Assembly (NCBI GenBank): GCA_025526935.1
Contig: JAHLKD010000020.1
Coordinates: forward strand, 248,001 to 312,000
Source: Cladochytrium replicatum
Taxonomy: Eukaryota; Chytridiomycota; Chytridiomycetes; Cladochytriales; Cladochytriaceae
Direction: 5' to 3'
Length of the DNA: 64,000 nt
Part shown: positions 52,371 to 64,000 of the stretch, piece by piece
How positions within the stretch are numbered: the stretch's first letter is position 1
How the letters are laid out: every line of letters begins with the position of its first letter
Made by a program: the position numbers and the translations under genes
Notes under the pieces: generated by a model
Told to the model about the DNA's origin: nothing
The model's input: the letters and a program-made list of their open reading frames with translations, nothing else
Databases searched by the model: none

Positions 52371-54923
52371 TCACTTGGTTGGGTTTCCCCAGGGGTCGAT
52401 GTTGTAACAGTAATAATCGAGGTAGCTGTTGTCCGGGTCTGGGTTGAGAGTCCAAATAGGGAAGACGATACCGTTGGCCGTGAGCGCGGTGGCGAACAGA
52501 ACAGCGGCAGCAACACCACCAGCCTGGGCTGCCGCCAACACGTAGGTGTACTTCTTCCACCAGTCGGGGTACTTTTTCAGAATGTAGTACGAGAATATGA
52601 AGCCCATTAATGGCGCAACGACGTAGAAGTTCTGGAACTGATTAGAACCTGGGAACATTAAGAATCAAGTTTTCCATTTCTAAAGCAGTGGCATTCACAA
52701 ATTTACTTACCGCTAATGGCGACGATGAGCGGAATGTTGAGCATATGCCAGTTCTTAGATGGGTAATACTTGCTAATTACCCAGACAAGGACAGGTGCAA
52801 TGGCACCAACCAAGAAGCCCCACAAAGTGTTCTGGTAGACTGATCCGATTCCGAAGAAACGAGCAGGGGCGATAGCGCCCCAGATCGCTCCAGCGTTATA
52901 GAACGTGAGGTAACCAAGAACTTGCCAGTCACCCTCTCCAAGAGAAATTGATTTCTGGAACATCATCCACCAAGCAACCCCGAGGTAAATGACAGAACCA
53001 AGGACAGTTCCGTAGATTTGAGCAGCGAACATGGAAATCGGGGGGATCTTGAGGTAATGGCCCTGCTTCAGATCCGCGAGGAGGGTGATCGCTTGGTATG
53101 CAGTGTTGAATCCAACCGACTTGTAGCACATGACGGCGACTGTGTCACCGGGCATAAGAAGACCGGCAACGAATTCCTGGAGCACGTTCAGGTAGATCTG
53201 CGTACCAGTGACGCCGAGCACAACACCGATGGGTACAAGAAGGACGAACGCGGTGGCAATGGCCAAGATAACACCCCACACGGGCATACGGAACTCGGTG
53301 AACGCACAGACCAAGCACAGACCAATGGTCCAAAGGAGCAACCATCCACCGTAGAACCACTCGGGAATGTCGGGGTAAGCGGCCATTAGCTTGTTGTGGA
53401 TGTCGGTTTCGTCGTTGATCTGCTTGATCGCAGCCTTGAATTGACGAACGATGTCTTTGCCGTACCACACCGCGACGTGCGCGACCATAGCCGGAAGAAC
53501 TATAAAGTCGACCATGTAGACAACGGCAAAGTAATCGGAAATGTAGATCGGCCCGACTTCGTTGTACTTGGTTACGTTGAGAGAGTAGTCTGGCTTCGAG
53601 TAGAGATCGCGGGCCCGCATTTGGATGCCATTCTTGTCGAACAAGGCGTTGGTGTTGAAGTACGGCTTGGTGTCGTTTGTGCCAGGGATGATGTCCTTCT
53701 TGATACCACGCCATAATTCTTCAGGGTGCCCGAAGGGGTTGGTGTAGTGCATCGGGACGGAAACGAGGTACACGAAGATCCAGTTGCCGATCCAGCTCTG
53801 GAGCTGGTAGATCCATGGGATAAGGTAGACACCGGCACCAATGTATTGCAGGTCGAAAGTGAGACCGAGAAGACCGGGCCCGGAAACCGGGGGACTAACT
53901 GAGCCAAGGAAGCGAGCAATCTTGTTTGAGGAAAAGAGGCAGAGCAAAGCAACAGCCTGCAATGCAGTGGCGAAGATCTGATGGGAACGGTAAGCATTAA
54001 CATGGATAGACGGAGGTTAAAGACGCTCGTACGTTGGGAATAAGCTCATAGATGAAAATTCCAGCAAGCGCGATCCAGAAGAAGCTGAAGCGAGACATCT
54101 TCCAGGTGTTCAGCTTCAAGTCGGGCTTGTGCAGAGAGACAAACAGAGCGGTCTGCGACAAGATGCTGGGCCACAACATAGCAGCAGGCTTAACGATGAA
54201 GCGACGAGCAAGGCCGGCCATACCGAAACCGACGAGCTGTGTGGTGATGACCCAGAAGAATGATTGCACAAAGTCAATCTTGTCGTTGGCCATGAACATG
54301 TCCATGCGTTGGGAGACGACGTTGTACAAGGCGTAGGGGCTCGCACTTCCGGCCGAGGCCATAACTGAAATGAGAACGTGCTCCTTGATGCTGAATGGGC
54401 CAGGGTTCAGCGTGAAACTGAACTTGCCAATGTTGATCTTCGTCGTTGGAAGGATCTTGGCCAAGATCAAACCAAGAGGGTAGGAAAGCAGGACGGCCAA
54501 AGTAGGGTCTACAACATGAGACAGGTAAGACCAGATCATGCAAGTATTTTGATAATCTAACCAAGGGTGATCGAGTTGGTACGGAACGAGAAGATGGCGT
54601 TGGCAGCAGCCATTCCAGCGCACCAGAACGTACCGAGGATCCAGACTCGAGCACTGTTATCATTGAAAACACGTATAGCAAAGACACCATGACACCTTGA
54701 TTGGCACTTACGACAAGTGAGGGATGTTCGGATCATCGGTTTGAGGAACGATGGCACTGGTAAGCTTGTTAGCCAAGCTGGCATCAGCGTTTTCCGCATC
54801 CAGAGCAAGGGCAGCGTCCTCGGCCGAAATCGGCTCGCCAGTCTCGATATCACCCGCCTTCTTCTCGTCAACGACTTCGAAGACTTCTTCTTGCTTTTCT
54901 TGCTTGGCTTCCGTGTCCGCCAT
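52371..54923 (-). CDS. OPT-family oligopeptide transporter (intact copy)
   Basis: OPT transporters of fungi (Opt1/Isp4 type) import small peptides or glutathione with protons at the plasma membrane. The model is 54923-54712, 54653-54562, 54508-54033, 53977-52711 and 52648-52371, giving 774 residues with all introns GT-AG and phases consistent. A 70-residue acidic N-terminus is followed by about 14-16 membrane segments. Family landmarks include 'NPGPFSIKEHVLISVMA' (the NPG motif of fungal OPTs), 'SPYALYN', 'PFGHPEELWRGIK', 'GHYLKIPPISMFAAQIYGT' (the KIPP motif), 'ARFFGIGSVYQNTLWGFLVG' and the conserved last exon 'PLMGFIFSYYILKKYPDWW'. The next gene upstream is a broken near-copy. The substrate is not predictable. 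Confidence 0.95.
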
Positions 54924-56097
54924 ATGACCGGATTGGTTGGTGTTGATCTTTGATGGGGGCGGGATCCGCACTCTTTATAGGCACAAAAGTCTGAGGAGGC
55001 ACCAATGTTGCGCCATGATGGAAGGTTGACGTAAATTTGACGCTCAACAAAATTATCCTTGGGCTGTGCCGGAGGAGATAAATACTCATGATTGTTCACA
55101 ACTCTTGCGTATTTCCAAGCTTGCGCTTTGTTTGGGTGCTAGACCGGACCAGAAGCAACTTCAAGGAGGTAGAGCACTTAAAGGAGGGAGTTGGAGATCA
55201 AAGTTTTGTCGTTGCGGAATGTTCTTAGTTTCCATTCAAAATTTTCAAATCTCCATGGAACAAACATAAGGAGGCAGCGAACCACTGATACATTGATATG
55301 GGATAAATTGTTTCCTTCAGTTCTAGCCTTATCCGAGGCCAGCTGTCTGTCAAAGTGTATTCGTTTGCCATGGCAATCAGAACAAACACTCGTCTTCCGG
55401 CAAACCAACACCTCCCATGATCAACACAACAAAGAATGTTCGATGGGGCTATGGCAAGGGTTTAACATCATGCACCTTTTCCGATTTATGTCATGTGCGA
55501 AATGTATCTGATCATCGACATTTTTCCGAAGATTCCGTCCAGTTGCGGACATCTCCATTATGTAGCCACCAAGAGAGCTTCCTGTGTTGCATAGAGCAAC
55601 GGGCTCACGTAGCATCTTTTGCCTCAACTCGTGAAGACAGAAAGCAACATCAGAAAGCAACATCAGCACGTTTCTCGTTTATGCTGCGATGCTTTTCCTT
55701 TTCGGGTTCAATCGGAACATACGGATAATTGTTTCCAGATGAGTTGTCAGTCGCACATAGCTGTGGAGTTCTCCAGAAGGGAACCACCAAATAAGAGATA
55801 TGTGCTAAAAGAATTCCACAAAGGGTCCACAACAGGCAATCCAGTTTCACGTATTTGATATCTACTTGATTCTTAATGATAAATTTATTTGATTAAGAAT
55901 GCAAGGCTACTTGAGGAATGCATATGTCCCAAGCGATCAACATAATGATGAGGTATTCGTTCCCAACGATACTTAAGGGAAGGTTTCTTGCAAATAGAGG
56001 AAGTAAATGACGAAAATGATTGGCAATGCAAATGAATCGGAATAAATGATGTTTGGGAAGATGAACGTGGGGATGGTTGGGTCACCAGTTAAAGCGC
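54924..56097. other. Intergenic between the OPT copies
   Basis: This holds the promoter region of the intact transporter and the 3' flank of the broken copy. The open frames here are short and unsupported. Confidence 0.4.
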
Positions 56098-58571
56098 TCA
56101 CTTATTGGGGTTACCGAAAGCGTCAATGTTGTAGCAGTAATAGTCGAAGTAGCTGGCATTTGGGTCGGGTTTGAGAGCCCAAATAGGGAAGTTGACACCG
56201 TTGGCGGTGAGTGCGCTGGCGAACAGAACAGCGGCAGCAACACCACCAGCCTGGGCTGCAGCCAAAACGTAGTTGTACTTCTTCCACCAGTCGGGGTTCT
56301 TCTTCAAGATGTAGTACGAAAATATGAACCCCATCAACGGCGCGACAATGTAGAAGTTCTGGTACTGGTTCGAACCACCGATGTAGACGATCAAGGGGAT
56401 GTTGATCAAGTGCCAGTTCTTTGAGGGGTAGTACTTGCTGGCTGCCCAAACGAAGACAGGTGCAGCGGCACCAACGAGGAAACCCCACAGGAGGTTCTGA
56501 TAGACTGATCCGATACCAAAGAAGCGAGCCGGAGCAATGGCACCCCAGATGGCACCAGCGTTGTAGAACGTAATAGCCAAGAACTTGCCAGTCAGACTCT
56601 CCAAGAGGAATCGAGGTCTGAAACATCATCCACCAAGCGACGCCAAGGTAAATTATCGCACCGACGATAGTACCGTAGATCTGAGCGGCGAACATGGAGA
56701 TCGGGGGAATCTTAAGGTAGTGGCCCTGCTGAAGATCCGCGAGGAGGGTGATGGCCGGGTATGCAGTGTTGAACCCAACCGACTTGTAGCACATGACGGC
56801 AACGGTGTCACCGGGCATAAGGAGACCGGCAACAAACTCCTGGAGCACGTTGAGGTAGATCTGGGTTCCTGTCACACCGAGCACGATACCGATGGGGATT
56901 AGCAGTACGAAGGCAGTGACGATGGCCCAAGAGAACACCCCACACGGGCATGCGGAACTCAGTGAACGCGCAGACCAAGCAGAGAGCGATGGTCCAGATG
57001 AGCAACCATCCACCGTAGAACCACTCAGGAATGTCGGCGTAGGAAGCCATCAGCTTGTTGTGGATGTCGGTCTCATCGTTTATCTGCTTCACTGCGGCCT
57101 TGAACTGGCGGACGATGTCCTTTCCGTACCAAACAACAACGTGGGCGACCATAGCCGGGAGCACGATGAAGTCGACGAGGTAGGTGACCGCGAACAAGTC
57201 GGAAATGTAAATCGGACCGACCTCGTTGTACTTGGTAACGTTGAGAGTAATCGGGCTTGGCATAGAGATCGCGAGCCTTCATGACGACACCGTTGTGGTC
57301 GAACAAATAGTTGGTGTTGAAGTACGGCTTGGTGTCGTTGGTGCCAGGGATGATGTATCTCTTGATACCACGCCATAAAGTGTCAGGGTGTCCGAAGGGG
57401 TTGGTGAAGTACATCGGAATGGCAACGAGGTACACGAAGATGTAGTTGCCGATCCAGCTCTGGAGCTGATAGATCCATGGAACAAGGAACACACCAGTTC
57501 CGATGTATTGCAAGTCGAAAGTGAGACCTAGAAGGCCAGCTCCTGAGACTGGGGGACTGACGGAGCCGAGGAAGCGCGCGATCTTGCTGGAAGAGAAGAG
57601 ACAGAGCAAGGCAACAGCTTGCAATGAAGTGGCGAAAACCTGATTGGGAAGAAAAGCATAACCATGGATAAACGGAGATTAAGATAATGGCACTTACGTT
57701 GGGAATAAGCTCATAGATGAAAATTCCAGCCAGAGCAATCCAGAAGAAGCTGAAGCGAGACATTTTCCAAGTGTTGAGCTTCAGGTCGGGCTTGTGAAGT
57801 GACACGAAGAGAGCGGTCTGCGACAAGATTCCGGGTCACAGCATGGCAGCAGGCTTGACAAGGAAGCGACAAGCAAGACAGGCCATACCGAAACCGACGA
57901 AGTGATGACCCAGAAGAAAGACTGAAGGAAGTCGATCTTCGTTGGCCATGAACATGTCCATGCCCTGGGAGACGACGTTACACAAGGCGTAAGGGCTCGC
58001 ACTTCCGGCCGAGGCCATAACTGAAATGAGAACGTGCTCCTTGATGCTGAATGGGCCAGGGTTCAGCGTGAAACTGAACTTGCCAATGTTGATCCTGCTA
58101 GTGGGAAGGATCTTGGCCAAGATCAAACCAAGAGGGTAGGTCAATAAGACGGCCAAAGTTGGGTCTACAACATGGGACAGTAAGACCGATCATGCAACTA
58201 TTTTGATCAACCAACCAAGGGTGATCGAATTGGTACGGAACGAGAAGATGGCGTTGGCAGCAGCCATTCCAGCGCACCAGAGGGTACCGAGGATCCAGAC
58301 TCGAGCACTGTTAACATTGAAAACACGTTTAGCAAAAGACACCATGACACCTTGATTGGCACTTACGACAAGTGAGGGGTGTCCGGATCATCGATCTGAG
58401 GAACGATGGCGCTGGTAAGCTTGTTAGCCAAGCTGGCATCAGCAATTTCCGCATCCAGAGCAAGGGCAGCGTCCTCGGCCGAAATGGGCTCGTCGCCCGT
58501 CTCAATATCACCCGCCTTCTTCTCGTCCAGAACTTCGAAACTTCTTCCTGTTTGACTTCCGTGTCCGCCAT
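56098..58571 (-). pseudogene. OPT-family transporter, broken tandem copy
   Basis: This copy is closely similar to the intact OPT gene along its whole length and keeps the first introns. Lesions read against that copy are: one base lost in exon 1 near 58545; two bases lost near 57940 and a further small loss near 57900; a TGG-to-TGA stop at 57836-57838 ('PAAML' then stop); two bases lost near 57245; a frame change near 56935; and another near 56580. The last intron of the intact gene is absent: 'YIGGSNQYQNFY' is read straight through around 56370. The C-terminal part (56604-56098) is open to the same stop position. The gene is non-functional as it stands, unless the assembly is very poor here. 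Confidence 0.85.
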
Positions 58572-59200
58572 TTGACCGGGTTTGGAGAGTAATAGTCTTC
58601 CGAACAGGGAAATCAGCTCTCTTTAGACCAGACGCTTGGCGGCACTCCACGATACAGACGCGCCATGCTGTAGGATGTGATGTAAATTTGCTGGCGTTGC
58701 AAAATCATCGGGCTGTGCCTACTGGGGAGGTAGGAAACGGACTAACTCAAAGTAGGTCAGAAAACGTGATCGTTTGTGTCTCTGGTCTCATCACGGTCGA
58801 AAAACTACATCTTTGGTTCTGATGTCAAAGATTGGAGTTGGATGAGCTGAGAGAGCGGTCAATGGTATGCTGCAAGTGTCTTTTGGAATGTTCTTCAATT
58901 CTGCTCGGAATTTTTGTGTCTCCGAGGAACATCTGAACTTTCGTGCCAAGAAACTCTGAGACTCTGAGACACCACAGGCTGATGCGACTCATGCAAAGGT
59001 GCGCCAGCCTCAAAAACCTACCAATAGTCAGCTAACGTTTCCTGCTCCCAATCGAAGATTTATTCAACGGGCTACATCGGTCCACTAAATTTTCAACCGT
59101 CATGCACGGTGGCAATCCGGAACATTCCATGGACAGCTGCACTGCACGTATGATGAAATTTTGAAGGGAACCAATGTGTTCTTTAGATACAGATGAAAAC
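58572..59200. other. Intergenic
   Basis: This is the upstream flank of the broken OPT copy and the 3' flank of the FAM114-like gene. No further gene is recognised. Confidence 0.4.
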
Positions 59201-61376
59201 TTAGGTTGTCAAACGAACAGGTGCGGATCGCCTGTATGCATAAAGGAGTTTCAGCAATGGTTCCAGGGACGAAACAGCCGCCTGGACTTGACCCACAGCC
59301 AGCTGAAATAAAGGCATAGTTTAAAATATGTTTTGGTAGGTCCACATTGCACTTAAACTCACGTCTGTATCTGATTGAAGCTGGTTCTTGTGCGAATCTA
59401 CGATCTGGATCACCGCACCCATGTCACCGTCGGATTCGACGCTCACGACCGCTGGTATCTTCTCAAGGGACTTTGAGAAGTAAAGATTCGTCGAGTGGAG
59501 TTCCTGTGCGCGAGATTGTCATACCATGACAACACCACAATGGATTTGATAAGGCTTACCGACATCCATGCCATTCCAAGCTCCCGGACATTCTTTGCAA
59601 TATCCATTGGCGTAACTGCAGCATGCTCGTCGACACCACCTGCAGCAAGTGTATCGTTTCTCTTCGAAACAACGTCGCAAATGGAGCAAATCTTTCGGTA
59701 AACGTGTTTCATTAAGCTTCCAAGGTTCGTGGTTTACGCAAGCTCACCTCCACTGAAGCGGTCTCGCTCACAACCACAAGCGTATCGACAGCAATATCGT
59801 GAAGAGTCGCACAAGCGTTGATGGCTTCGTCCTTCCCGCCCTTCGTTCGCGCTTCCTCGAGGGCTTCGTCCCCGAGCGCACGAACGCGTGCTCCCAGATC
59901 TTTAAGGGCATCTGTCCACTTTGTAGATCGCTTCAGCGATACTTTGCTCACCGCTTCGATCTGAATTCATTGCATTTGTTAAGCGACGAGCAACGTTCCA
60001 AAGCCTCCACATCCTACCAAGCTCTGGATCTTTGCATCATCTGCGAATACACTTGTACCAATTGACCCTCCAACGCTCACGGTCCCAGCCACCGCTTCTG
60101 CATCCTCGTTCATCGCCTCGGCGCTCAGCACTGCATCGATCGCCGCTGAGTCCGCCAGATTGAAGCCTTCTGCACTCCCCAGTGCCGCACGAGCGCCTTT
60201 CCCGCGCACCTCCAGCCGACCCACGATCTCTCGCCGTCCTGTCGCGTCAGCGCGACTCCACGCGGCTGCGAATCGATCTCCTGAATACACCCCACTCTCA
60301 GATCGGCTGTGTGGAGTGCTCCAAAGAACCTCGTTTGGACTGGGGACCGCAACGCCAAGAATCGCCATTGCCCGCTCGCCGAGCGTTTCGATTGCTGTCA
60401 GACCCTGCTCAACGAGCTTGGCGCTGGTCTCACGGGACTGGTGGACTACTTCGGAGTTGCTCACGTCACGTACCACATCCTTCAGCTAGTCCCATCGTCA
60501 TGACAGAACACTTTAAAGTTTGGCAAGAATCCTACCTTTCCACCGGTTGTTTTGAGTGCAGACGCAAAAGCCTCGGACGCAAAATCTAGTCCCTTCACGA
60601 TCGAATCCAGCGCATCCGGTGCATGGGTTCCAGCCTCCTCGACGTTCACTTTCTCGTCGTCGGCATCCCGCTCCGCATCTCCTCCTGCAGCTGCCGTGCG
60701 TGCACTCTGAGGACGTCTTATCTCTTCTTGATAGTGTTCATCAAACTGTGGGTCGAGTGTCGAATATACGGTGTCCACAGCTTGATTTGTAACGTCACGA
60801 ATGTTCGTTCCTGAATAATATCGTCAACGAAATCGAAACAATCTTTCGACTAATTTTTTTATAGTACCGATAGTTTGAGCCTGCTTTCCAACCTCCTTCA
60901 CGATCTCACTGTTCTCGATGTCACGCGCAACTTTCAACACAGCGCTCGTGAACATGGTGACGAGACCCGGACTCGTTGTGCGATTTTCGTCGCCTTCTTC
61001 CTCTCCATCTTCGCCCTCTTCTCCAGCCTCGCGTTTTCGTGTCTCATCCCCTCCACCACCGCCTTCCTCCGCCTCACTAGCGATGGGTTTAAGCAGATCT
61101 TGTGTTGCAGAGGTAACCGTAGCAGCAGCAGCCGTAGCTGTTCGCGCTGTGTAGGCGATGATGAATGCAATCCGAAAGTCAATCCAATTTAGAATGCTTT
61201 GGTTTGGTGTTTGGACACTTACAGAACCAACCGCCGATCGACGACGCGAAAGTGCTCGCCGTGTCTAGCATGCTTTGGGCGGGATCATTTTCATCCAACG
61301 AGCCCTGCCTGCTCCGTCGTGGGGGTGGCAATGGCTCTGCGGAGTAAGCAGGCACGTCAAAGGCGTCTGCGGACAT
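59201..61376 (-). CDS. Hypothetical protein, possibly FAM114/DUF719-like, 8 exons
   Basis: The model is 61376-61223, 61146-60868, 60810-60536, 60479-60018, 59960-59748, 59691-59560, 59503-59363 and 59302-59201, giving 585 residues. All introns are GT-AG and 50-80 bases long. The N-terminus has 'FASSIGGWF', followed by Ala/Thr-rich and then acidic low-complexity sequence. The middle contains 'LVEQGLTAIETLGERAMAIL', which resembles the amphipathic helix region of the FAM114 (DUF719) family ('G.LDALE.IGK..M'). The total length is also close to that family. The C-terminal half is helical with no signal peptide or membrane segment. FAM114 proteins in animals associate with Golgi and Rab2; whether that applies here is speculation. 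Confidence 0.7.
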
Positions 61377-61727
61377 GATGAAGGATTCGTATCACGTGGT
61401 GGAAGTGGGAATGATAAAAAATTGGGTGCTGAAACAATGTATGCTGATCATCAGGACTGGAAAGGCTGATTTGACTGATTTTGAATGTCCCTCCAAATCC
61501 AGTGCAAGTTCCCACTATTTTGAAAAAGTTACATCAATTGTGAATAACTCGAACCTAAAAAGGTCTTGCTGCCATTGCGATCTGGTCTGTTTCCGTTGTG
61601 TGGTCGGCGGTGCGGTGTGTGTAAACTTTCCATTGTTGCTCAGTTGGCACCCTTTCAACACCGCAAGTGTGAACGCAGATTCCTTTATTAGATAGAACAT
61701 TAAATCGAATCAACTTACTATCATGAT
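61377..61727. other. Intergenic
   Basis: This is the upstream region of the FAM114-like gene and the 3' flank of the terminal gene. Nothing else is recognised. Confidence 0.4.
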
Positions 61728-63847
61728 TCATGCTGGCTCAACTCCAATCTTCTTCTCCAATGCCTCCAGCCGATCCAGCACTGACTGCAATATTCGATTC
61801 GTCAACTCCGGATGGTATCCCGACGTCCCCTCCGCACCTCCCGTCGGCGCACCTCCAGGCCTGATCCCACCGATCGCGCTCAGCGGCCCACCCCCAACAT
61901 GGAACGTACCCCTCGCACTAAACAACTGTCCATTATGCATCTGACTCCCTCCAACACCCGTCTGCGGCCCCAGCCTCGCCGACACCATTCCCGCGTTGTT
62001 CTCATGATTCCCGCTCCCCGATCCGTTCGCAGTCGGATCCACCTCCATCATATCCTCAATGACCCTCAACCGCCGGTTCAACTGCGTCAACGCCATCCCA
62101 AACTTCTCCCCATACGTCATCTGCATCTTTCCGAAATGCGTCTGCACGAGCCCCTCGATCATCGTCGCTGAGCCCTGCAACGTTTGAAGCAACGCCGCGG
62201 ACTTGCGGATCTGATCCTTCAATGTTCGCTGAAGGGCGATCGACTCCTCCATCTGGTCGTAGATGCCCTCGAACACGCTCAGGAAGTGAGTTCGCGATAC
62301 AAGCGGCGGCTGTACTGCGGTCATCGGGGGCTGGTGAGAGCCGAGGTTGTGTGGTGGATGTATGTGCGATGATGACGGTGGAGGGGCGTGTGAATCACGA
62401 TGGAGGGTGTGGGGTGGGGTGGCAGCTGGATGAGCGCTATGCGAGCCGTTCGAGGACCCTCCTGAGTTTGACAGGTGATGGTTTGCTAAGGATGTGCCAT
62501 GTGGTGTGTATCCTGTTGACGGAGACACTGGGTGCATGTGCGACGGGGTGGGGACAGGAAGCCTTCGAGCTGGAAATTCGGGATTTCTAGGAGAAGGCGG
62601 GAATCGAGCATCCATGCCACTTCTTAGCTGTCCAGCGCCTCTTGAGCTGAGGCCACTTGGAGGATGGTGATGAGATGGTGTGTGCAACGGTGGAGGCATC
62701 GCTTGGGTGTTTGCGTCGTGAGTAGTTGGGAGCGGACGAACTGGTCCATCATGCGGTGCTGACATGATCTGTGGATATCGGTTGCCATCTGATCCAGGTG
62801 TTGTGATCGTAAGTCGAGCGTGGGTTCGCTTTTCACTCATCCGTCGCCCAGAAGGGGTGGGATCAGACGAAAATGGAGGTTTATCGCTATTTCCTACCCC
62901 GGTGCCGGCTGGTGACTCTGTAATTGGGATAGCTGATGTATTGGTGTCAGCGTTCGAGTGAATGCCATCTTGTGCAGAGCGGGGATAGTTGTCGAGAGAT
63001 GTTGTAATTATCGAGAGTCGCTTCCGCTTTCTTCTGTCCTCACTCATTGCTGGATTTGGCGTCTCGGGCTGAGCTGAATTGGGAGGCTCCGACGAAGTGT
63101 CGTCCATGGCTCTTTTCTGTCCAATTTCAGGATCCGACCTCGATGCAGACTGCATTCCTGGCTTGACCGAGCTTGGCTGTGAAAGAACTTGTTAAGAGTG
63201 GCAGAACACCACAAATGATGACGAACATACCCTGGTACCTTCACTCTTTGGACTGTCACCTGATTGCTCCTTCAAACCCACGGCCATGTTGTCTATACTG
63301 CTTCCTCCCGACCGTTGTGTCTGCTCAAACTCAAAGTCAAGTTCGTCCACCGTCTCTCCAAATGGCCTCTTCAGGGCCAGCCCGTTCAAGCTCTTCAAAA
63401 CCTCTTCCGCTTCCGTTCCTCCCGTTTTCAGACTGGATGCATCCAGTCGGCAAAGCTTACGAATAATCTGCACACCTGGTGAATCTGTCGACCCTTTGAT
63501 CCCAGCTAACGCCTCCACAGAGACATATACATCCCCAGTATTCTCGCTGAGCGCGTGAGTCGGATCAGCCAGATACTCTGATGGGAGCATTCCCGATCTC
63601 AATAAGTATCCGACATCTTCTGAAAACACCAAGTGGTCTAAATCCCGAGAGCGAAAGAACGCACGTTGAACTATTTGGTTTGAGCTGTTGCCTTTGACCG
63701 GTACGGAAATGGTGTAGAGACAAAAGGCGTGACCGTGTCTACCAGTCCGAAAGACCCCGAGCTTCAACTTTGCGACTCGGAGGGCCCTCTCTACAGTCTC
63801 CGACCCCCCCGTGTTTTCCCGCATCTGCTTATTTGCCCACTTGAGCA
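61728..63847 (-). CDS. Large unrecognised protein, 5' end missing
   Basis: Two exons are visible: 63847-63231 (entered through a plausible acceptor 'aaaactcag') and, after a 54-base GT-AG intron, 63176-61728. Together they give about 687 residues. The start codon is not in the window or lies in an unidentified upstream exon. The N-terminal 200 residues look globular ('FCLYTISVPVKGNSSNQIVQ', 'LLRSGMLPSEYLADPTHALS'). Then come basic, Ser/Pro/His-rich low-complexity sequence of about 270 residues with a nuclear-localisation-like 'RRKRKRL', and a coiled-coil of about 100 residues ('LQGSATMIEGLVQTHFGKMQ'). A Gly-rich linker and a final short helix ('ILQSVLDRLEALEKKIG') end the protein. It may be nuclear; I cannot assign a function. 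Confidence 0.7.
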
Positions 63848-64000
63848 CTGAGTTTTGGATTCAAGTGATGAGAATAAGATGGTAGATGGTGAAAGATTAA
63901 TTGAAAAAGGGCAGTGGAGAAAATCAACGGTTCCAATCTGCAGTTGATTGGGAACAGAAGACCTTTCTCAAAGCGAGTGGATTACTTCGAATCGATCACA

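Overview
The window is eukaryotic nuclear DNA from a fungus. The genes carry many short GT-AG introns of about 50-60 bases, and the products are fungal in character: two chitin deacetylase-type proteins, an OPT oligopeptide transporter pair, a cytochrome P450, a fungal-type anthranilate phosphoribosyltransferase, and PIF/Harbinger and Ty1/copia elements. The lineage cannot be fixed from sequence alone. The ankyrin-like protein built of 'GHV.VLDWWKSSGL' units recalls zoosporic (chytrid) fungi, but that is an impression from memory. All exon models below were worked out by hand from reading frames, splice motifs and, where available, comparison between paralogues. In every complete model the exon lengths sum to a multiple of three.

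Bases 1-22,000 are an accessory, rearranged region. Two pairs of long inverted repeats (arms 1-734 / 7373-8108 and 1090-2470 / 15815-17125) interleave with four copies of one unrecognised multi-pass membrane protein: a fragment at 6590-7372, copy A at 8251-10254, intact copy B at 13364-15543 on the minus strand, and broken copy C at 19560-21616. Two single-copy genes sit among them: a 1076-residue protein of unknown function (2612-6026) and an HMG-box protein resembling the INO80 subunit Nhp10 (11636-13160).

Bases 22,000-36,000 are gene-dense: an Nei/NEIL3-like DNA glycosylase with a SAP domain, the ankyrin-like protein, a tandem pair of glutathione S-transferases, a P-loop nucleoside/phosphoribulokinase-type kinase in 10 exons, an Sbp1-like RNA-binding protein (RRM-RG-RRM), a P450 with a 9-base micro-exon over its I-helix motif, and a chitin deacetylase-like protein.

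Bases 36,000-46,900 are a graveyard: decayed methyltransferase copies, a truncated SDH1 (succinate dehydrogenase flavoprotein) fragment, a PIF/Harbinger element with its accessory ORF, and a truncated copia pol. From 46,900 to the end order returns: TrpD, a second chitin deacetylase, Snu13, an intact OPT transporter followed by a multiply broken OPT copy, a FAM114-like protein, and the 3' part of a large unrecognised protein that runs off the window.

The strongest candidate for something undescribed is the membrane-protein family of the first 22 kb. It has about ten membrane segments and a cysteine- and N-glycosylation-rich outer domain, is amplified locally, and is decaying.
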